Part shown: positions 58,398-64,000 of the stretch, piece after piece | Numbering within the stretch: position 1 is the first letter of the stretch | Layout of the letters: every line of letters begins with the position of its first letter | DNA from: Aquanectria penicillioides | Lineage: Eukaryota > Ascomycota > Sordariomycetes > Hypocreales > Nectriaceae | Reading direction: 5' to 3' | Length of the DNA stretch: 64,000 nucleotides | Assembly (NCBI GenBank): GCA_003415625.1 | Contig: PYIU01000002.1 | Location: 4,030,001-4,094,000 of the forward strand | Notes under the pieces: model-generated | Databases searched by the model: none | What the model was told of the DNA's origin: nothing | Seen by the model: the letters and a program-made list of their open reading frames with translations, nothing else | Translations under genes and position numbers: made by a program

Positions 58398-59252
58398 ATG
58401 AAGTTTGCCAACTTCCCCATCCTCGTCCCGGCCTTTACTGCGCATGTATGTATGAACCCATCCATCTATCCTCTCCTCCTATTTCGCATACGATTCAATG
58501 GGTTTCAAATCCAAGTACGAGATCCCAAATCAGTAAAACCTAGCAACAGTCTATTAGCTAGCTCTCTTGTTGCTGAACTAGCACTTTTGCTAACGTGCCA
58601 ACTCCCCATGCAGATCTACATTGACGCGCCTCTCCCCATCACTGCCGACCTCCTCAATATCCCCTTCATCTCCCGCGCAGGGACGCTCACGTCGGAGCCC
58701 GAATACCGCCCACTCCTACGGGCTACCTTTGTCCATGGAAGTGACTTCCTGCGGCGGGACCCGGATGGGCAGATGGTCCGGCTGGATGTGACGAGTGTCG
58801 CTCGGGACGCCACTGGCGCTCTGCTACGCTTCAGCTACAACGGCGTCGTGGGCATGACGGGAGACGAGGGAAAGATTATCCGCGGCGACGATAATGCCAC
58901 GACAACGGGGTTCGGAAATGCCTGTGAGTTGGCTGCGTTGGTAGATTTTACCCGTCTTTGGTTTTGGTGCCCGGTGGTGTCCTGCATATTCCCTTTGACT
59001 ACTACCCTGTACTTGCTTTGCCACATGTCTACTCCATCCAACCGTGACCTCATTGGTAGTGGTGGCCAGCTAATTCGAACGTTAGTTGTTCAGGTTAGGT
59101 TCGAGACAGACAGTCCGAGCTTCAAACTCCTAGAAAACAAGATGTACGTAGGCTCAGGGAGATTCATTGTGGAGGACAACCAACCTGTCATTGTCGAATA
59201 CAAAATCAGCGAAGTTGCAGCACCCTGTGGGGATGAACTCACGGTCGACTGA
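58398..59252 (+). CDS. DUF3237 domain protein
   Basis: Exons are 58398-58445, 58614-58923 and 59086-59252, 174 residues. The start MKFANFPILVPAFTAH is a short hydrophobic leader, too short to be sure of a signal peptide. The rest fits DUF3237 (all-beta, barrel-like): IYIDAPLPITADLLNIPFIS, SEPEYRPLLRATFVHGSDFL, RLDVTSVARDATGALLRFSY, NGVVGMTGDEGKIIRGDD, and after the second intron FVQVRFETDSPSFKLLENKM and YVGSGRFIVEDNQPVIVEY. The acceptor at 59085 was chosen because it joins GFGNA-F-VQVRFETDS in phase. The biochemical function of the family is not established. An in-frame ATG eight codons upstream (58374) is an alternative start. It borders the gene-poor region, next to the convergent MOB2 gene. 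Confidence 0.78.
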   Translation: MKFANFPILVPAFTAHVCMNPSIYPLLLFRIRFNGFQIQVRDPKSVKPSNSLLASSLVAELALLLTCQLPMQIYIDAPLPITADLLNIPFISRAGTLTSEPEYRPLLRATFVHGSDFLRRDPDGQMVRLDVTSVARDATGALLRFSYNGVVGMTGDEGKIIRGDDNATTTGFGNACELAALVDFTRLWFWCPVVSCIFPLTTTLYLLCHMSTPSNRDLIGSGGQLIRTLVVQVRFETDSPSFKLLENKMYVGSGRFIVEDNQPVIVEYKISEVAAPCGDELTVD

Positions 59253-59663
59253 GACCGTCCGGGCGTTATTCCATGGCACATTGAAAGTTTTGAGTAGCGT
59301 TGGTGTTCACAACATTTCGATTCCAATAGTCGAATTCAATTCGTTACCGGAAGGCCTATATAGGTTTGAGTCATCGATGGAAGACCGCAGACGCCAGCCA
59401 CTGCTACTGTTCCTTTTTGGATTCACGTTTGCAACCAACTCCTATATTTCATAGAGGACCCGAAACTCCATTCTGCAGGCTGTTGTTTCTGCATCACACC
59501 ATGCCTCGCCATATCATTCTCATATCCTCTAGACTCAAAACATGGCCACCCCGCTTGTACACTTTCTTTCTATTTGGTCCACGGGACGGGTGCCCCATTG
59601 TTTCCCGTGTCCACATGTCTCAATTCATATCCTTGTGCTCCCTTACCCTTACACAGCATACGG
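59253..59663. other. Intergenic between the convergent DUF3237 and MOB2 genes
   Basis: The 411 bp hold the 3' ends of both genes. No repeat or gene seen. Confidence 0.5.
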
Positions 59664-61660
59664 TTACTGAGTCATACCGGCAAGTTGCAGAAGGCGTTCA
59701 CCAGCACGGAGATTGGCGTACTCGTATGCCTTGGATTCCGGTGGGAAGGTCCCATTTGCGGCCCAGAGATCAATCAATGGCTGCATAGGCTCCAGCTCAG
59801 CAGGCTTAAGCATGTCCAGAGCAGTGGCAGTCAGAACAAAGTGAGAGAAGCAGCTGTTCAGCTGCTTCTCCAGGTTGAGATGATAGAAAGGCTCGGTAAA
59901 ATGGGCCCAATAAAGATGAGCGTAAACTCGGAACATTTGTCGGAAGATCATTTGGCAAATATCAACGAACTTATCGGGGAAACCAGATCGCTTGCCAATC
60001 CACTCGGGTTCGCCGGGGTTCGAAAGCTGAGAAAGAGGTGTGGCGGTGATGGCGGGGTTGTGGGAGTACGAGACTCCGGAATGGTCAGTAGGAAAGATGG
60101 CGGTATCGTCAATCTTTCCAGAGATCCATCGCTGCATCAGGGTCATGTACTCGTATGCGGGGAGCTCAACAGGCTCCCTTCGGCTGTTCAGCCAAGTAAA
60201 GGAGTGGTTTCTAGCAATGTGTAAGCATGGCAATTGTTCTAGGGCAAGAGAGTTCACTCACGATCCGGCCGACATGCGCGGGCAACTTGTGGAGTTGCAG
60301 ATAGAGCTTCCATCCTCCTCCTTCTCGTGCAGAACACGAACAAAGTTCCACAGGTTGCGGTAGTGTTCAACAACTAACATCCCATGGTCAATAATTTGTG
60401 CGATAAGACAAGACCAAATATAAGAACATACCTTGGTGGGCAACCCATTCACCCTGCTCAACCGTCTTTGGTCGGGCACTTAGAGTCATGAAGTTACCTT
60501 TGACAATGTGCTTGGCATATTGAGAGTTAAGCCAGAGCGGCAGTGGTCGAGGTAGGTGATAAGAGGCAATAATATCGTCGCCGCCAGCCATGACGCCGCT
60601 AGACTCATCCATGCCGATGGTCTGAGCGAGTGAGGGTGAGTTGGGCAGGGGAGGGACTTTAGGGGCCAAGCTGGCAGATGAGGACTGGCTCCCTTGAGAA
60701 ACGTGTTCCTGGGGAGCAGGCTGGCTGACAGTGGATGAGGTAGGGCTCTTTTGTGGACCAGCAGGTTTGGTCGACCCGCCTCGAAACCGGGCGTTGCTAG
60801 ATAGAATGTCTCGTCAGTAGCGGGTCGTGGGTACGGGATGAAGGCAACGAGTTGAATAGTTGGTTGATAGGAACATGGGCTGAGCGGCCCATCTGGACCT
60901 CGTCATGGCGACAGCACACTATGCTGAGACAAGAGCAATCGAATGAAACATTTCAAAGTGCATCATCGACAATGCTTGTCAAGCCGCAATCCTTGAGATT
61001 ATCGAGCCGTGCAGGTTGACGGAGGCAGGCAATGCATTGAACGAGGTCATCATCCATCATATCTCATATCTCGAGGCCATCGAAGGGTCCCAAGTATATC
61101 CTCTTGTTGGTCGAGATTAAAGTAGATATACTTTGGCACGAACTTGTAGCGGCTGAGACAAGAAAAAGGGGCCTGTGGTGACCCGCCATGTTAAGAAAAC
61201 ATGTCTTGGATGTCGTACCAGTGAGCCACATGGTCACAAATCGGCTGAAGGTTGCTCAAACTGGGTTGAAGCGAGACGTATTGATAGCGGAAGTGACTTG
61301 GCTGTGGACCAGGAAACCAGCAGACATGAAGCCGTGTATATGGTTGACGTGTGTGAAATTAAATGATTGATGCATCAAGGCACAAGCAGCCGGGTTGGTG
61401 TTGCACTTGCATTTGCATGAGGGAAGGTTGAGGCGAGGTTCTCGTAATGTGGGCAGCACTCGCCACTCAGGCGGTATCATGAACCAGGGACCAAATAACC
61501 CAAGGGACTCAACAATCACAACCAAACCCGGGGCTTGTCATCGTGGTCCCGGATTAATCCAGACCAGAAGAAATACCACAGACTGTGTGATGTATGACAG
61601 GAAGAATAATATGAAAAGCCAAAAGGGGTTAACTTACATGCCGGAGAATAGGTTCGACAT
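59664..61660 (-). CDS. MOB2: MOB kinase activator, MOB2 type
   Basis: MOB proteins bind and activate NDR/LATS kinases; fungal Mob2 partners Cbk1/COT1 in polarity and morphogenesis. Exons are 61638-61660, 60432-60796, 60262-60373 and 59664-60210; 348 residues. Exon 1 has only 23 bp and encodes MSNLFSG, joined over an 841-bp intron to INARFRGGSTKPAGPQ. After a Ser/Pro/Gln-rich linker the Mob fold begins: LWLNSQYAKHIVKGNFMTLS, VEQGEWVAHQ-VVEHYRNLW, zinc ligands CNSTSCPRMSAG, RWISGKIDDTAIFPTD, MIFRQMFRVYAHLYWAHFTE and LNSCFSHFVLTATALDMLKP. The VKGNF segment and the insertion around NPAITATPLSQLSNPGEPEW favour MOB2 over MOB1. All phases agree; exon 1 is the least certain part. Confidence 0.88.
60797..61637 (-). 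other. Long first intron of MOB2
   Basis: 841 bp between donor GTAAGT (61637) and acceptor CTAG (60797). No nested gene seen; frames inside (such as 61175-61366) are unrecognised. The inference rests on MSNLFSG-INARFRGG being a plausible N-terminus and on phase agreement. Confidence 0.65.
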
Positions 61661-62386
61661 GGTTGGCAGAAGGCGGGGTGAGAAGCGCAGGTCGCGAGGG
61701 GTGAGGAAGGGGCTGTTGGAAGGTGGCGGCCGAATACTGGTCGGGCACGGGAGAGCGCTGGAAGCAAGTGAGGCCCAAGATGGATGGATGAGAGTCTCGG
61801 GACTCAGACGTGCTTCTTGGGTCTTGGATCGACGCTGCAGCAAGCGGGAGTGAGGGAGCTATCGCGGTTGCAGCTCTCGAGAAAGGGGTTTTGGAGGTCA
61901 AGAGGTGTCGGTGATGGAGATGAAGCTGCTGCGCGGCTACGTACTCCATAACTGCCCAAGTGCCAGATGCCCCAGTTCGCTCCTTCCTCACTAGCCTCCT
62001 AGCCTGCTCCCTCACCCAAACTTGACGCGGTTTCGAGGCACCTGAAGCGCACTATGCTCGTTTAGGGCCCCTAAGCGAGTTGCTACCGCCACTCCGCCTT
62101 GACCCTTGACCCCTTTCGCCTACTTTACTTGCCAACCTGCCCCTTGCTTGCCCGGCCGCTCTGTGGCTGGTGAGTTTCTCAAGCCTGGAGGTTTCCGTGG
62201 CTGGTGCACATTCAGCCTCAGGCCCAGAGCCTTACCTGGTCTGCAAAAGGTGTGTCGCTAGGTGCAGCTGGCGTCGCAGACTCGAAGCCTCGCGACCGAA
62301 TACCTTCCGTCAGGTCGTCCACCTGACTTCACAACACCACCCCTGTCGCATCTCCCACTCCTCTCAGCCAGTTCCATCGCCTCATT
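61661..62386. other. Divergent intergenic region between MOB2 and LEO1
   Basis: 726 bp with both promoters. The 120 bp before the LEO1 ATG are pyrimidine-rich. Frames in this stretch are unrecognised. Confidence 0.5.
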
Positions 62387-63661
62387 ATGTCTGACTCGGA
62401 AGATCCAATTGACCCTCTCGACGAGGGCGGCGATGACCTCTTTGGCGACGAGGGCGACGACGAGGTTGCCTCTGTCAAGGAGCGCGTCCTTGATGACGAT
62501 GACCTCGCTTCTGACCCCGAAGGAGACACCTACGCGCGCTATCGCGACGACAACGAGGACCAGACGCAGCATGAAACCAAAGACAGGGTTGTCATGGCCG
62601 TTCAGACATATCGCCATAGGATCCCCAAGCCCAAGGATGGTGCCGTAAGTTTAAATCACCGCCCGCCGTGTTTCGTACGCTTACCGAATCTCGAAGCTAC
62701 GAGTTCTACGAGTCCCCAAGTTCATCAAAGTTCTCCCTGAGGAATATGACCCCGAGACCTTCCAGCCGACCGATTTTGACATCGCCAACGCCAAGGCTCA
62801 GAACCAAAAGCACGTCGCGAGAGTTCGCAGAGACCACAGCACTGGTGAGCTCAAGAGCAACACCAACATTTTCCGTTGGAGCGACGGGTCTGTGACAATC
62901 TCCATCGGTGGTGAACAGTATGAAATCCAGAAAAAGGGCCTCGCGCCTGCTGCGGACAAGCCATACAACGAACTCCACGACGGTCATTACTACGCGGCTG
63001 CAGCGGAATTGAGCAGTAACCTCCTCATGACAGTTGGTCACATCACAGAACAGTACAATGTGCGCCCCAACAAGGCTGTCGGTGACGATGCACTGTCCAT
63101 CTTGGCTGAGAGGATGGCTCTGGCTAGCAAGACTTCAGCTGGGGGCGACATGATCATCCGAACTACCAGGGACCCCGAGCTTCAGAAGAAGCAGGCCGAA
63201 TTGGCGGAAAAGGAGAGGATAAAGGCTCAGCGCCGCCGCGAAAATGCAGCACTCAGGGTGGACGGTGGATATGGCCGGACCAACCGTGGTGGTCTCTCTA
63301 TTGGCGACCTCGAGGGAGGCAGACGAGGCTTTGGTTCCTCCAGGAAGCGTGGTGCACCGGGATCTACCAAACCCAAACGACGAGGTCCAGAATATGATTC
63401 TGATGATGACCTACCTCAAGGGGTGGCCGGGGAGATGAGTACGAGGAGGACGATTTCGTCGTTGGCAGCGACGAGGAGGAAGAAGTTGAAAGCGGTGATG
63501 ACGACGACGATCTATTGGATGACATGGAAGAAAAGCCACGCTCCAAGAGACAAAGGACCAGAGAACCTGAGGATGAGGATGCCGAGGGTTCTGATGTTGA
63601 GCCAATGGAGAGTTCGGGGAGACATAGGCGACGTCACGTTCTCGATGACGATGATGACTAG
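62387..63661 (+). CDS. LEO1: PAF1 complex subunit LEO1, with a one-base frame break
   Basis: Leo1 is part of the PAF1 complex, which rides on RNA polymerase II and promotes histone modification and elongation. Exons are 62387-62644 and 62697-63661 with a 52-bp intron. The acidic N-terminus starts MSDSEDPIDPLDEGGDDLFG. The Leo1 core follows: RVPKFIKVLPEEYDPETFQP, NTNIFRWSDGSVTISIGGEQ, YNELHDGHYYAAAAELSSNL, NKAVGDDALSILAERMALAS and QKKQAELAEKERIKAQRRRE. The frame breaks after SDDDLPQG. In the neighbouring frame an acidic tail of the expected kind appears (GRGDEYEEDDFVVGSDEEEE ... RRRHVLDDDDD-stop at 63661). One extra G in the G4 run 63420-63423 joins them, giving about 407 residues. Confidence 0.92.
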
Positions 63662-64000
63662 ATGGGTTCGCGGCAGCACATGGTCAAGGGAGTTTGACAA
63701 GGGGGAGATGGGCTTGGTTCCACAATGTATGATAATAATCGGCAATTCCAAAAGCTGACAAAAGATGCTCTTTTCGGCGGCGTTGAGATCAGAATGAACC
63801 CTAAAAAAAAAACACAATAGACCTAGCGATGTTCACTCTGCTTCTGTCCAAGTCATGGCCGTGCTATCAATCGTCTGTTGATCGTAGCTGCACCGAGCCG
63901 AAATTTGGCGCGAGGGGCCAACACTTTTTAATTCTCCATCCTGGAGCATGCTCCTGGGCCGATGTCAAATAATTGTGGTGTCAAGAGGTGGTATTGTGGC
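63662..64000. other. Downstream of LEO1, no gene seen
   Basis: The 339 bp to the window edge hold the LEO1 3' UTR, with an A-run near 63803-63811. No gene recognised. Confidence 0.4.

Overview
The window is a piece of nuclear genome from a filamentous ascomycete, most likely a sordariomycete and possibly Hypocreales. The evidence is short spliceosomal introns (mostly 45-60 bp, GT...AG), gene products whose domain layout is typical of filamentous fungi (hexokinase with an N-terminal mini-exon, VTC4, RMT2, MOB2, a Sel1-repeat protein, DUF3237), protein-coding genes on both strands without operons, and no prokaryotic or organellar features. Placement below class is inference.

Layout: 1-462 partial inorganic pyrophosphatase (-); 1929-2947 eisosome Pil1/Lsp1-like protein (-); 4083-4286 possible small His-rich protein (-); 4908-6476 OST1 (-); 8183-10531 hexokinase (+); 10701-12036 RMT2 arginine methyltransferase (-); 13579-16016 VTC4 polyphosphate polymerase (+); 17029-18858 cystathionine gamma-synthase-like enzyme (+); 19129-22299 MCM4 (-); 22685-23426 COPI zeta (+); 23592-25154 SUA5 (-); 25594-28046 COG4 (-); 28518-31888 PMR1 Ca/Mn ATPase (-); 33686-35631 RAD21 cohesin (+); 36427-36867 tubulin cofactor A (+); 37063-38091 THO7-like (-); 38510-40063 five-finger CCCH protein (+); 41681-43927 Sel1-repeat protein (+); 48261-50120 bZIP factor with a hydrophobic segment (-); 58398-59252 DUF3237 protein (+); 59664-61660 MOB2-type kinase activator (-); 62387-63661 LEO1 (+).

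The first 44 kb and the last 6 kb are ordinary housekeeping DNA: secretory pathway (OST1, COPI zeta, COG4, PMR1), replication and chromatin (MCM4, RAD21, LEO1, THO7), phosphate/energy (pyrophosphatase, VTC4, hexokinase), tRNA modification (SUA5) and polarity/cytoskeleton (MOB2, TBCA, eisosome). The genes do not form a pathway cluster. From 43.9 to 58.4 kb the only convincing gene is the bZIP factor; about 4.3 kb and 8.3 kb of microsatellite-rich, gene-free DNA flank it.

The most striking signal is technical or evolutionary rather than a new system. Eight otherwise conserved genes carry nine single-base frame breaks (VTC4 has two). Each is repaired by one extra G or C in a short G/C run, and each repaired exon then has the intron phase its splice sites demand. 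This points to homopolymer undercalling in the assembly rather than to real loss of housekeeping genes. I saw no convincing novel defence system, CRISPR array, transposon or biosynthetic cluster.
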